Shown: positions 34,108 to 42,304, numbered from the stretch's first letter. The stretch is DNA of 57,372 nucleotides from JAAYBQ01 sp035403465 (GCA_035403465.1 DAONFG010000020.1:1-57372); one strand, 5' to 3'. Made by a program: numbers and translations. Notes: generated by a model from the letters alone, not told the origin.

Positions 34108-34308
34108 TTATTTCTTCGGTTTTGCTTTAGCTTTTGCTTTTGCTTTAGCTTTTGGTTTCGGTTTGTCTGCTTCTTTCTTTTTCTGAGCTACAAGATCCTT
34201 CTCAAGTTTTGCAACTGCTGCCTGATCGCTTGCAAGTTCTTTTTTGAGCTTCGCAACTTTCACATTTTTTCTTTTGATGATGTTCTCTAACTGTTTAGCA
34301 CTGGCCAT
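34108..34308 (-). CDS. Lys/Ala/Pro-rich basic protein (histone H1-like tail)
   Basis: The 66-residue protein has an N-terminal helical, coiled-coil-like half (QLENIIKRKNVKVAKLKKEL, then KLEKDLVAQKKK). The C-terminal tail consists of alternating KPKAKAKAKAKAKPKK. Such tails bind DNA or RNA non-specifically, as in histone H1-like bacterial proteins, so a nucleoid role is plausible but unproven. GAGGTG lies six bases before the ATG at 34308. It is followed by a strong terminator and so is monocistronic. Confidence 0.75.
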   Translation of the reverse strand: MASAKQLENIIKRKNVKVAKLKKELASDQAAVAKLEKDLVAQKKKEADKPKPKAKAKAKAKAKPKK

Positions 34309-34752
34309 TGACCACACCTCGAAATTTTTTTTTGTGACTTTGATGTTTATATACGAGCATGTAACAGAAAATTTTGCAAGTAAAAAATTTAAAAATCATA
34401 TAACAAGTGATTAATTTTTTAAAAATTTTTTTAATGATCAACATCACCCGGTGTACCAGGTGCGTCAACGCTGTGTGAACCATCATCATCCGGTGCTGCA
34501 TCACCCGGATTGCAGTGAACTAATCAGACACTGACACATCGTGCATGAGTCATCTGCATTTATATTTCAATGTTGTGCCGGATTACAATTAATTTTGAGC
34601 ATCACGGCACTGTGTTCACCATAAACAGCTTACTTCACCATGTTATACACAATTAATTGTGCGGATTAATGTCTTGACTTAATGTTACTCTGTTTTTTTC
34701 TGAACAACAGCGGCTGACATACTGTAATTAATCAACGCCGCATGTTCAGGAG
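34309..34752. other. 444-bp non-coding region upstream of the basic protein and der
   Basis: Mostly AT-rich. An island at 34431-34523 encodes, on the minus strand, an open tail LVHCNPGDAAPDDDGSHSVD… ending at TAA, with no start codon after the preceding TGA. It looks like either chance or a gene remnant. A TTGACT at 34674 may be part of a der promoter, but no good -10 was found. Confidence 0.5.
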
Positions 34753-34758
34753 ATGATG

Positions 34759-36099
34759 ATGAGCGCAAAACTTCCGGTTGTTTCGATAGTAGGACGTCAA
34801 AATGTGGGTAAATCCACGCTTTTCAACGCATTTGTAAGGGAAAAAAAGTCCATTGTTGACTCATTCCCCGGCCTTACACGGGACATTATAGGTCACAATG
34901 TAGTACATAACGGTGTGAGCTTCATGGTCTGCGACACCCCGGGACTCGACCTTGCGCAGTCATCCGAGCTGTCAGAGCAGATAATCGAAAACGCGAAGCG
35001 TCACCTTGCCAGTTCTTCAGTGATACTTTTCCTCATGGAGTACCCTTTACCCGGGCCATTTGACCATGACCTGGCAGGTATTGTGCGTAAAATGTCGATC
35101 CCCACTATAGTTGCAGTGAATAAAATGGATGGAAGTGACCGCATGGAGAACATGTCGTACTTCTACGAGATGGGATTTAACGAAATAGTACCCGTATCCG
35201 CACTTCGCAGGTTCAACATTGACCTGCTGCTTGACTATATTGTGCGCATGCTCCCCGCGAAAAAGACCGCTGTGAGGGAACCTGAACTTAAAATTGCCAT
35301 CACGGGAAGGCCCAACTCGGGCAAATCGACCCTGCTTAACTCGTTTATGGGCTATGAAAGGTCAGTTGTGTCCGATATCCCGGGTACAACACGCGATTCA
35401 GTTGATGACACATTCATGTACCATGAACGCCTTATACAGATCATTGACACTGCAGGTATAAGGAAGAAAAGCAAAATTACCGAGAGCATTGAGTACTACT
35501 CGTTCACCAGGACCATCGAGGCAATACACAGGAGCGACGTCACAATACACATGATTGATGCAACCGTGGGGCTCACAGACAACGATAAAAAGATTTCCGA
35601 TGAGATAATAGCAGCAAAAAAACCAATTATAATCGCAGTAAACAAGTGGGATGCTGTTGAAAAAGACCATAAGACCTTTGAATCATTCAAGGATAAGCTC
35701 ATTTTCAAATTTTTCCGTGCCGCGGACTTCCCGATTATATCAATTTCAGCTAAAAACAAGCAGAGGATCAACAAGCTGATTGAGACCGCGATTGAACTGG
35801 ACGTGAAGGCCAGGAAACGGATTGATACACCCACACTGAACAAGGTCATGGCACAGATTAAAAGCGCTGCAAGAATCCCGCAGTTAAATGAAAAGCTGAA
35901 GGTTTATTACGCTGTACAGGTGGAATCGGTGCCGCCGCAGTTCAAACTTTTCGTTAATCACGCTGAATATTTTAAAAAGGATGTGGTCAGATACTTCGAG
36001 AAGGCCCTGAAAGATGCATTCGATCTTGAAGGCCTCCCGGTTTACATACAGATACAGGGTAAAGACAGGAACGACGGCAGGAGAAAACCTAAATTCTGA
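34759..36099 (+). CDS. der: ribosome-biogenesis GTPase Der (EngA)
   Basis: The protein of about 446 residues has two tandem GTPase domains. The first has GRQNVGKSTLFN, DTPGLD and NKMD. The second has GRPNSGKSTLLNSF, DTAGIRKKSKI and NKWD. A C-terminal KH-like domain ends in a basic tail. Der acts in 50S subunit assembly. Three ATGs follow AGGAG in a row; the third (34759) has the best spacing. The 3' end overlaps convergent recR by 11 bp. Confidence 0.96.
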   Translation: MSAKLPVVSIVGRQNVGKSTLFNAFVREKKSIVDSFPGLTRDIIGHNVVHNGVSFMVCDTPGLDLAQSSELSEQIIENAKRHLASSSVILFLMEYPLPGPFDHDLAGIVRKMSIPTIVAVNKMDGSDRMENMSYFYEMGFNEIVPVSALRRFNIDLLLDYIVRMLPAKKTAVREPELKIAITGRPNSGKSTLLNSFMGYERSVVSDIPGTTRDSVDDTFMYHERLIQIIDTAGIRKKSKITESIEYYSFTRTIEAIHRSDVTIHMIDATVGLTDNDKKISDEIIAAKKPIIIAVNKWDAVEKDHKTFESFKDKLIFKFFRAADFPIISISAKNKQRINKLIETAIELDVKARKRIDTPTLNKVMAQIKSAARIPQLNEKLKVYYAVQVESVPPQFKLFVNHAEYFKKDVVRYFEKALKDAFDLEGLPVYIQIQGKDRNDGRRKPKF

Positions 36100-36688
36100 C
36101 ACGGCCTTCGATCGATTTTGCAACTGTTGCGCTGTCAGCGAACTCGAGGTCACTTCCCACGGGGAGTCCGTGTGCGATTCTTGTTACTTTAAGACCGATC
36201 GGCGAAAGCAGCCCGGCAAGGTAGAGCGTAGTTGCATCACCCTCTATGGTGGGATTAAGGGCAAGTATCACTTCATCCGGGTGTGTGCTTCCGCAGCGTT
36301 TAATGAGCGGGGGTATATTCAGGTCATCGGGTCCAATACCGTCCAGAGGCGCTATGAGTCCGCCAAGTACATGGTAGTAACCACGGAACTCCCCCGAAGC
36401 CTCAATTGTAAAGATGTCCCGCGCACCTTCAACAACGCATAGAAGCGACTTGTCCCTTCCCGGGTCGGAGCATATTGCACATACATCGCTGTCCGAGATA
36501 CCGCCGCATACGCTGCATGTGGTAATATTATCTTTAAGTTCAATAATAGCGTTTACAAGACGCTCCACTGAGGGTCTGTCCATGGCAAGCATGTAAAACG
36601 CGATGCGCGATGCGCTCTTGCCGCCTATTCCAGGCAGCCTGGAGAGCTCGCGAGTCACCTTCTCGATGTAGACCGAGGGTTTTGCCAC
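36089..36688 (-). CDS. recR: recombination mediator RecR
   Basis: The 199-residue protein has the N-terminal helix-hairpin-helix LPGIGGKSASRIAFYML. A zinc site uses Cys58, Cys61, Cys70 and Cys73. A Toprim domain follows (CVVEGARDIF; GGLIAPLDGIGPDDL) and a C-terminal Walker-B-like segment (RIAHGLPVGSDLEFAD). RecR works with RecO/RecF in loading RecA. It is encoded after ybaB and dnaX, the conserved dnaX-ybaB-recR operon. Confidence 0.97.
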   Translation of the reverse strand: MAKPSVYIEKVTRELSRLPGIGGKSASRIAFYMLAMDRPSVERLVNAIIELKDNITTCSVCGGISDSDVCAICSDPGRDKSLLCVVEGARDIFTIEASGEFRGYYHVLGGLIAPLDGIGPDDLNIPPLIKRCGSTHPDEVILALNPTIEGDATTLYLAGLLSPIGLKVTRIAHGLPVGSDLEFADSATVAKSIEGRVRI

Positions 36689-36695
36689 AACTGCA

Positions 36696-37016
36696 TCAGC
36701 CGAAGAGCCCGCCGAGGTCCATGCCGCCCGCCATCTTCTTCATCTCCTCCGCAGCATAGTTCCGCGCCTTGTCTACAGCGTCATTCACCGCGTAATAGAC
36801 ATTCTTCTCGATCTTTTTATGGTCCCCTGCCTTTACAAGTTCGGGGTCAATGTGCAGCTCCAGCAGGCTGAACTCGCCGTTTACCACGGCCTTTACGCTT
36901 TCATCAGCGCACATGCCTTCTATTTTCGCCTTCCGGATATTCTTCTGAATATTCTTCATCTCTTTCTGCATCTTCATCAGCTGGCCGATGTCGCCGAGTC
37001 CCTTAAGCATTTTCAT
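36696..37016 (-). CDS. ybaB: YbaB/EbfC nucleoid-associated protein
   Basis: The 106-residue protein has the YbaB pattern: MKMQKEMKNIQKNIRKAKIE, SVKAVVNGEFSLLELHIDPE, and a C-terminal Gly/Met-rich tail ending MDLGGLFG. It binds DNA as a dimer. Its start overlaps dnaX by 14 bp and it is followed by recR after 7 bp. Confidence 0.95.
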   Translation of the reverse strand: MKMLKGLGDIGQLMKMQKEMKNIQKNIRKAKIEGMCADESVKAVVNGEFSLLELHIDPELVKAGDHKKIEKNVYYAVNDAVDKARNYAAEEMKKMAGGMDLGGLFG

Positions 37017-38682
37017 TCTCCTTTTTTACAATCTGTCCGTAAAAGGCATTCTGTATCCTTTTCACGGCATGGCTTTCTGCGTCCTGGTCATTCTTCTCCG
37101 GACCTGTATCCATTTCCGCCTCGGGCAGAGGTGAATCATCAGGTTCGGGGATTTCCCCGCGCTTCTCCTTCCCGGGAGGCGCCTGTACAGCTTCAGTGCC
37201 GGACGGTTTCATATCGAGTTCAAGCACGATAGCTGTTCCAAGCCTCTCTGACAGGTTTTTTTCTATAAACGAAACCGTTTTCGAGTCAAGTGATTTACTG
37301 TATGTCGAAGAGTCTATCCCTTCAGGGTAGTTGAGTATTATTTTACCGCCTGTGCACCTGGTTAAAGCGGGGCGGAGTATATAGTAGAGCCGGTTCTTCC
37401 TTGCGTCGAATTCCGCAAGCATGTCGTTCCATGCGTTCAGGACATCGGGTCCGGCCGCACTTTCAGTTTTTTTTTGAGGCTCTGCCGCAGGTACGGGCGC
37501 TGTGCGGGGCCGTTCAGTCACAGAGGCCGTGACGCCTGAATCTTCCAGTTTTTTTATTATCTCGGAGATTGAGGGGGTCTCTATGACCGAAACCATATCC
37601 ATGAGCGCCATCTCCAGGTAAACCCTGTCGTTGCCCGAAAATCGCAGGTTCTTCACAAGCTCCGATGCTATCCTGAAAAGCGCGCCAAGCTCGTAATCCC
37701 CCAGCCTCTTACCTGACGAGGAGAGAAGCCCGGTCTCCTCAACGGAGAGCCCAAGCATGGACTTTACATCGACACCGGCGTTAATGAGACGCACGTAACG
37801 TATAATGTCCATGAATCCGGCGGAGTACCTTGAAACATCTATGCCCATCGACACGATGTGGTCAACCTCGGCCATGAGGCCTGACGCATCGGCCATTGAT
37901 ACAAGTTCAATGAGCTTTGCGTAGCTTTCGGTAGGAACAACCCCGAGTATAGAGAGCGCGTCATCCTCTGATATCTCGATGCCGTCGACCGACGCCCCTG
38001 AAAACGAAATGACCTGCTCCAGCAGCGACTGAGCGTCGCGCATTGAGCCGTCGGCTATGCGGGCGACCGGGTAGAGCGCGCCCTGCGATATGCGGTAGCC
38101 CTCCTTCGCGACAATCGATGCGAGGTGAGTGACAACCACATCTATGGGTATCTTCTTGAAAAAATATTTCTGACACCGTGAGAGTATGGTGTCCGGTATT
38201 TTGTGTATTTCAGTAGTGGCGAATATAAATATTACATGCGCAGGCGGCTCTTCAAGGGTCTTTAAGAGCGCGTTGAATGCGGCAGTGGTGACCATGTGGA
38301 CTTCGTCTATTATGTATATCTTGTAACGCGATTTGGCAGGAGCGAAGTTCACGTTTTCGCGGAGTTCGCGTATGTTGTCAATACCGTTGTTGGACGCGCC
38401 GTCGATTTCAATCACGTCAAAGGAATTCCCCTGTTTTATCTCGACGCAGTTTTCGCACTTTCCACAGGGAGTTGAAGTGGGTCCGTCTATGCAGTTAAGC
38501 GACTTGGCAACGATACGGGCCATGGTGGTCTTGCCCACACCGCGGGGCCCGGAAAAGAGATAGGCGTGGGATATCCGGCCATTCTTTATGCTGTTCCGGA
38601 TGGTTCTTGATACGTGATCCTGGTAAACTACTTCATCGAAGGTCTGCGGACGCCATTTCCTGGCTATTACCTGATATGACAT
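37003..38682 (-). CDS. dnaX: DNA polymerase III subunits gamma/tau (DnaX)
   Basis: The 559-residue protein has the AAA+ core: P-loop GPRGVGKTTMARIVAKSLNC, the zinc site around CGKCENC, IIDEVHM and the sensor region TTEIHKIPDTILSRCQ. Domain III follows to about residue 375. A proline/alanine linker (about 390-415) leads to the C-terminal tau domain. An A9 run in the mRNA at residues 403-406 lies in that linker; a one-base slip there would end translation at once and give a gamma-like product of about 406 residues. It begins the dnaX-ybaB-recR operon. Confidence 0.96.
   Translation of the reverse strand: MSYQVIARKWRPQTFDEVVYQDHVSRTIRNSIKNGRISHAYLFSGPRGVGKTTMARIVAKSLNCIDGPTSTPCGKCENCVEIKQGNSFDVIEIDGASNNGIDNIRELRENVNFAPAKSRYKIYIIDEVHMVTTAAFNALLKTLEEPPAHVIFIFATTEIHKIPDTILSRCQKYFFKKIPIDVVVTHLASIVAKEGYRISQGALYPVARIADGSMRDAQSLLEQVISFSGASVDGIEISEDDALSILGVVPTESYAKLIELVSMADASGLMAEVDHIVSMGIDVSRYSAGFMDIIRYVRLINAGVDVKSMLGLSVEETGLLSSSGKRLGDYELGALFRIASELVKNLRFSGNDRVYLEMALMDMVSVIETPSISEIIKKLEDSGVTASVTERPRTAPVPAAEPQKKTESAAGPDVLNAWNDMLAEFDARKNRLYYILRPALTRCTGGKIILNYPEGIDSSTYSKSLDSKTVSFIEKNLSERLGTAIVLELDMKPSGTEAVQAPPGKEKRGEIPEPDDSPLPEAEMDTGPEKNDQDAESHAVKRIQNAFYGQIVKKENENA
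37467..37475 (-). promoter_or_regulatory. A9 slippage site in dnaX (candidate gamma/tau recoding signal)
   Basis: Nine consecutive As in the coding strand (CAA AAA AAA ACT) lie at the boundary of domain III and the tau-specific tail. With one extra A, or a -1 shift, the frame reads into AAC TGA and stops. With one A fewer, a stop comes ten codons later. Thermus dnaX uses an A9 run for transcriptional slippage. Confidence 0.6.
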
Positions 38683-38709
38683 GATGACCTGGCCAGTGTG
38701 TGATTTAGT

Positions 38710-38794
38710 CGGAAAGGGGGGGATTCGAACCCCCGGTAGCTTGCGCTACACACGCTTTCCAAGCGTGCTCCTTAGGCCTCTCGGACACCTTTCC
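38710..38794 (-). tRNA. tRNA-Ser(GGA)
   Basis: The acceptor stem GGAAAGG/CCTTTCC, the long variable arm typical of class II tRNAs, the T-loop GGTTCGAATCC and an anticodon loop with GGA (anticodon at 38760-38758) are all seen. The discriminator base is G and no CCA is encoded. It lies between dnaX and a chemoreceptor remnant. Confidence 0.95.
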
Positions 38795-38876
38795 TTAACA
38801 GCAGAATACCTGTTAAAACAGGCCCTGATGTTTGTCAATAAACAATTTCATGAAATGATTCAGCTTAACCCGGCTA

Positions 38877-39020
38877 TCATACCTTGAAAAGCGAAACCTT
38901 CCCGTTAAGCCCCTCCGCCATACCCGCAATATCACATGCACGCGCAGCCTCGATAGCGGCATTAAGCGAGAGCAGGTTGATCCTGCCGGAGATGTTATTT
39001 CCATACCAGTTGTGCGCCAT
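38877..39020 (-). pseudogene. remnant of a methyl-accepting chemotaxis protein
   Basis: A 47-codon minus-strand frame contains ISGRINLLSLNAAIEAARA, the nearly invariant hairpin tip of chemoreceptors that contacts CheA and CheW. It then passes directly into GMAEGLNGKVSLFKV and a stop, which resembles the last residues of receptors. The FAVVADEVRKLAE helix and all the rest between tip and terminus are missing, and nothing upstream encodes sensor, membrane or HAMP parts. It looks like the product of an internal deletion after loss of the 5' part. Confidence 0.7.
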
Positions 39021-39350
39021 GTAATTCCGGCATAACATTGAACATCAGCGTAAAAGCGTATTGATACACATATACTGATAATATAACAAAAGAGATCTCG
39101 CATAAAAATAGAATCTTAATTTTTAACAAGTCAGAAACCATTTCCCGCCCTGGACATTCCGGACAGGCCGGTCCCGGATTATCATAAGAACTGCATCACG
39201 CCAATTCAGTTATTTAAATTAACCTTTCACTCCTTTTTGCAGGTGCCTGGAAAATTGTTATTGAAAGAAATAAAATTTTTCTATCTTTTTGATTCAGCAT
39301 CCTTAAATATATGTACATTACCCCTGCAGGGGTTGCCATGGGGGATTTTA
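39021..39350. other. non-coding stretch upstream of the CorA-like gene
   Basis: About 330 bp without a credible gene. It is moderately AT-rich, with no terminator or clear promoter recognised. Any upstream chemoreceptor sequence has decayed beyond recognition. Confidence 0.5.
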
Positions 39351-40265
39351 ATGATCAGAGAATATGAAATAAAAGGGGGCAGGCTTTCCCCAGCATCTGA
39401 GGGTGATGGAAATGTAATTATCCATATCAATCCCGGCGAAAAGATCCGAAGAAGGCTTGTAGATAAATACGGCCTGGATGAACATACATTGAACTCAGCA
39501 TTAGACCCGGATGAACTTGCAAGGATTGAATTTGAACCGGACCACCATGCGATTATAATCAAACGTCCGGAAAACTATTCAGGCAGTGAGCAGTTCCTGT
39601 TTTCGGTTTCATCATTCGGGATGTTCTGGTTCAAAAAGGAATTGATAATAGTCATCTCAGAAGATATTGATCTTTTTGAAAACAAGATATTCAATAAAGT
39701 CAGTTCTATTGAAGACCTTGTATTAAAAATCCTGTATGGCACCATATATCATTATTTGGGCCACCTTAAAGTAATTAATATGATTTCCGATTCACTGGAA
39801 CAGAAGATCAACACCTCGATGCAGAATGAGTACCTTATAAATCTGTTTACACTTGAAAAAAGCCTTGTTTATTATCTCAACGCCATAAACTCAAACGGCA
39901 GCCTGATAAACAGAATCAAACAGAATGATAAAAAAATCAAGTTTTCCCCCGAAAGTCTTGAAATGATTGATGATATCCTGATTGAAAATGACCAGTGTTA
40001 TAAACAGGCTGAAATTTATTCCAACATTCTCGCGGGGCTCATGGATGCCCGGGTATCAATTGTAAGCAACAACCTGAATATATTAATGAAAAAACTGAAC
40101 ATTATTACCATCGCGATCATGGTGCCTACATTTGTAGTAAGCGCTTTTTCCATGAACGTGTACATTCCTCTCAGCAGTCACGGCCAGGCCTTTTATATAA
40201 TCCTCGGATTTGCGCTACTTTCTGTCCTGGCCTTTTTTCTTTTCTGGCGGTATAAGAAGTGGTAG
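39351..40265 (+). CDS. CorA-like divalent-cation transporter with SMN in place of GMN
   Basis: The 304-residue protein has a soluble alpha/beta N-terminal domain, a long helix (about 130-245) and two C-terminal membrane helices, the CorA architecture. At the end of the first membrane helix, where CorA proteins carry Gly-Met-Asn, the sequence reads AFSMNVYIP, so the pore glycine is Ser. The C-terminus is basic (RYKKW). The ATG at 39351 follows GGGG at six bases and gives a family-like N-terminus; the frame opens 38 codons earlier. Transport specificity cannot be stated. Confidence 0.8.
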   Translation: MIREYEIKGGRLSPASEGDGNVIIHINPGEKIRRRLVDKYGLDEHTLNSALDPDELARIEFEPDHHAIIIKRPENYSGSEQFLFSVSSFGMFWFKKELIIVISEDIDLFENKIFNKVSSIEDLVLKILYGTIYHYLGHLKVINMISDSLEQKINTSMQNEYLINLFTLEKSLVYYLNAINSNGSLINRIKQNDKKIKFSPESLEMIDDILIENDQCYKQAEIYSNILAGLMDARVSIVSNNLNILMKKLNIITIAIMVPTFVVSAFSMNVYIPLSSHGQAFYIILGFALLSVLAFFLFWRYKKW

Positions 40266-40363
40266 CAATGGCGCCGCATAAACGGTTACGGCTGATATAT
40301 CAAATAATCCGGTTGACAATTTTATTTTAATCCGGTGTAATTCACTTCAAAAGGAAAACAACA

Positions 40364-40867
40364 ATGAACCTCCCGATAAAAAACTTTTTACTTACCGGAA
40401 AAATTTTACTTGTCGCAAGCGCTTTTCTCTTTGCGGGCATGCTCTACTTTATTTCAGGCACACTAAGTTTTAAAAACAACTCGGCAGAGACCATGGGGAC
40501 TATTGTCGGCTACACGCAGAAAGATGAGACCGGGTCTGAAGGAAAAACTGAAACGAATTATTATCCTGTTATCGAATATACTGACGCAAAAGGAAATACA
40601 CATCGGATAAATTCCGATACTGCCATGAACAGCGAGGTCTTTGTTTTTATCAAGGCCTGGAAATCGGGATTCACAAATCCGCTCTTTAAAGTACCCCCGG
40701 TAAAGATACGCTACAGCAAGGCTGATCCCGCAGAAGCTCGTCCTGCACGGTCATTTTTTGACATGTGGGGTACATCTTTTGCTTATGGGATACTTGCCCT
40801 GGTATTCTCTATTACAGGCACAGCGCTTATGCAGATTGCGGATACCGGGAGCCAGGGTAAAGGATAA
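40364..40867 (+). CDS. DUF3592-type membrane protein
   Basis: The 167-residue protein has a hydrophobic helix at each end (about 11-33 and 133-155). The extracytoplasmic middle domain contains GTIVGYTQKDE, YYPVIEYTDAKGNTHRINSD and VKIRYSKADPAEARPA, the pattern of DUF3592. The function of the family is unknown. AAGGAAAAC lies upstream of the ATG. It converges closely (3 bp) on marC. Confidence 0.75.
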   Translation: MNLPIKNFLLTGKILLVASAFLFAGMLYFISGTLSFKNNSAETMGTIVGYTQKDETGSEGKTETNYYPVIEYTDAKGNTHRINSDTAMNSEVFVFIKAWKSGFTNPLFKVPPVKIRYSKADPAEARPARSFFDMWGTSFAYGILALVFSITGTALMQIADTGSQGKG

Positions 40868-40870
40868 AGA

Positions 40871-41479
40871 CTATTTCATGAAGTTTTTGATTCCTGTAAA
40901 GACCAGCTGCGCTGCAAGCGCAGAGAGTATGAGTCCCGTAATTTTACTGATAATAATTATCCCCTTCTTCCTAAGGACATTTTCCAGGTAAGCTGAAAGG
41001 TATAGTATAGTGCCCACAAAAAGTATAGCCAGGAAGAGAGCGGCCAGTCCAATAATCTTCAGCCTGAACTCCTCTATCTCGACGCCCATAACCAGTATTG
41101 CTCCTATGGTTGCCGGGCCCACTATAACAGGTATCGCAAGGGGCACTACGGCAATATCATCTTCAAAGCTGAACTGTCCCTGGGCCTGTTTTGAGTGAAC
41201 CAGCCCGGCTGCAGTGATAAAAAGCAGGGAACCCGCACCGATCCTGAAGGCGTCGATTGTAATGCCGAAGAGGCTGAATATCTCCTTACCCAGCAGGAAT
41301 AACACCAGGCATGACATATAGACAGAAAAGGTAATCTTCAGCGAAAGCTTTTTCCTATCAGCGTTGTCCATCCCCTCTGTCATTGCAAGAAACATGGTCA
41401 GAGCAAAAAAGGGAGTCAGCAGAAAAAAGAATTTGATGAATGTATTTGTAAAAAAAAGCAGTTCGTCTGTAAAATTCAT
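40871..41479 (-). CDS. MarC-family integral membrane protein
   Basis: The 202-residue protein has six hydrophobic helices and the family pattern FFALTMFLAMTEGM, RIGAGSLLFITAAG and AIPVIVGPATIGAILV. MarC proteins are often annotated as NAAT transporters or antibiotic-resistance proteins, but the role is unclear. It follows ndk by 33 bp on the same strand. Confidence 0.88.
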   Translation of the reverse strand: MNFTDELLFFTNTFIKFFFLLTPFFALTMFLAMTEGMDNADRKKLSLKITFSVYMSCLVLFLLGKEIFSLFGITIDAFRIGAGSLLFITAAGLVHSKQAQGQFSFEDDIAVVPLAIPVIVGPATIGAILVMGVEIEEFRLKIIGLAALFLAILFVGTILYLSAYLENVLRKKGIIIISKITGLILSALAAQLVFTGIKNFMK

Positions 41480-41512
41480 TTCTCGTTTCCTTTGTTCAGA
41501 CCGGCGCCAGGA

Positions 41513-41926
41513 TCAATAGATCTCGGAAGCCGCAAAAAAGTATCCTATCTCGAATGCAGCCGTATCAGGAGCATCAGAACCATGGACCACGTTGAACTGG
41601 ATGCTCTCCGCAAAATCCGCCCTTATTGTTCCCGCTTCGGCCTCCTTGAAATTTGTGGCTCCCATGAGCTTCCTGTTAAGGGCAATTGCATTATCCCCTT
41701 CAAGGACCATTACAAGAACAGGGCCGCCGGACATGAACTCCACCAGTTCATCATAGAAAAATTTACCTTTATGTACCGCGTAGAATCCGGCAGCGGTATC
41801 TTTGCTCATTATAATCTTTTTCGCAGCTGCGACCCTGAGCCCTGCTGCTTCAAACCTGCGGATGATCTCGCCGACTTTATTTTTCCTTATACCGTCGGGT
41901 TTGATGATTGAGAGTGTACGTTCCAT
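41513..41926 (-). CDS. ndk: nucleoside diphosphate kinase
   Basis: The 137-residue protein has ERTLSIIKPDGIRKN at the N-terminus and the active-site segment NVVHGSDAPDTA with the phospho-histidine at residue 115. It balances NTP pools by ping-pong phosphate transfer. The length is typical. A MITE-like repeat lies immediately upstream (41957-42130). Confidence 0.97.
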   Translation of the reverse strand: MERTLSIIKPDGIRKNKVGEIIRRFEAAGLRVAAAKKIIMSKDTAAGFYAVHKGKFFYDELVEFMSGGPVLVMVLEGDNAIALNRKLMGATNFKEAEAGTIRADFAESIQFNVVHGSDAPDTAAFEIGYFFAASEIY

Positions 41927-41956
41927 ATTTATACCAGCCTGTTTTGTAATTCTAAT

Positions 41957-42130
41957 GTCATTCCCGCGAATGCGGGGATCTATGTCATTTCATAGTAAAA
42001 CAGTTGTGCTGACAATAGCAACAACAAATTGACCTGTCTCATGAATCTGCTCCTGATGAATTTCCCGCAAGGGGACTTCCGAAGGTCGCCCGCCGGAGTT
42101 TATCCCCGCGCAGGCGGGGATGGGAATGAC
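41957..42130. repeat. MITE-like palindromic element
   Basis: The element is 174 bp long with perfect 9-bp inverted ends GTCATTCCC / GGGAATGAC. Adjacent GC-rich internal hairpins (CCCGCGAATGCGGG on the left, CCCCGCGCAGGCGGGG on the right) are present. There is no open frame of interest. Such short GTCATTCCCGC elements are usually non-autonomous dispersed repeats. It lies between tRNA-Leu and ndk. Confidence 0.7.
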
Positions 42131-42182
42131 TACAAATATCTCAGTCAACTCCTGGCGGGATTAGCATGTATAATAATAACAG

Positions 42183-42212
42183 AAAAGGCTGCCTTTTCAG
42201 GGACAGCCTTTT
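42183..42212 (-). terminator. intrinsic terminator after tRNA-Leu
   Basis: AAAAGGCTG / CAGCCTTTT is a 9-bp stem with a 12-base loop and T-rich flanks on both strands. It begins eight bases after the tRNA-Leu 3' end. Confidence 0.75.
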
Positions 42213-42219
42213 TTGTTTA

Positions 42220-42304
42220 TTGCCCAGAGCGGGACTTGAACCCACACGAGAAATTCCCACATGGCCCTCAACCATGCGTGTCTACCAATTCCACCACCTG
42301 GGCA
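42220..42304 (-). tRNA. tRNA-Leu(GAG)
   Basis: This class II tRNA has the acceptor stem TGCCCAG/CTGGGCA, the D-loop GGTGGTGGAATTGGTAGACA and the anticodon loop TTGAGGG (anticodon GAG). A long variable arm and the T-loop GGTTCAAGTCC are present. The discriminator is A, as leucine tRNAs require, and no CCA is encoded. Confidence 0.95.

Noticed and set aside
34295..34504. 69-codon minus-strand ORF overlapping the start of the basic protein
   Set aside because: Met/His/Phe/Lys-rich chance translation of AT-rich non-coding DNA, no ribosome site, and it overlaps a better-supported gene.
38813..39103. 96-codon minus-strand ORF in the region after tRNA-Ser
   Set aside because: It is an out-of-frame shadow of the chemoreceptor remnant; the receptor motif is in a different frame.
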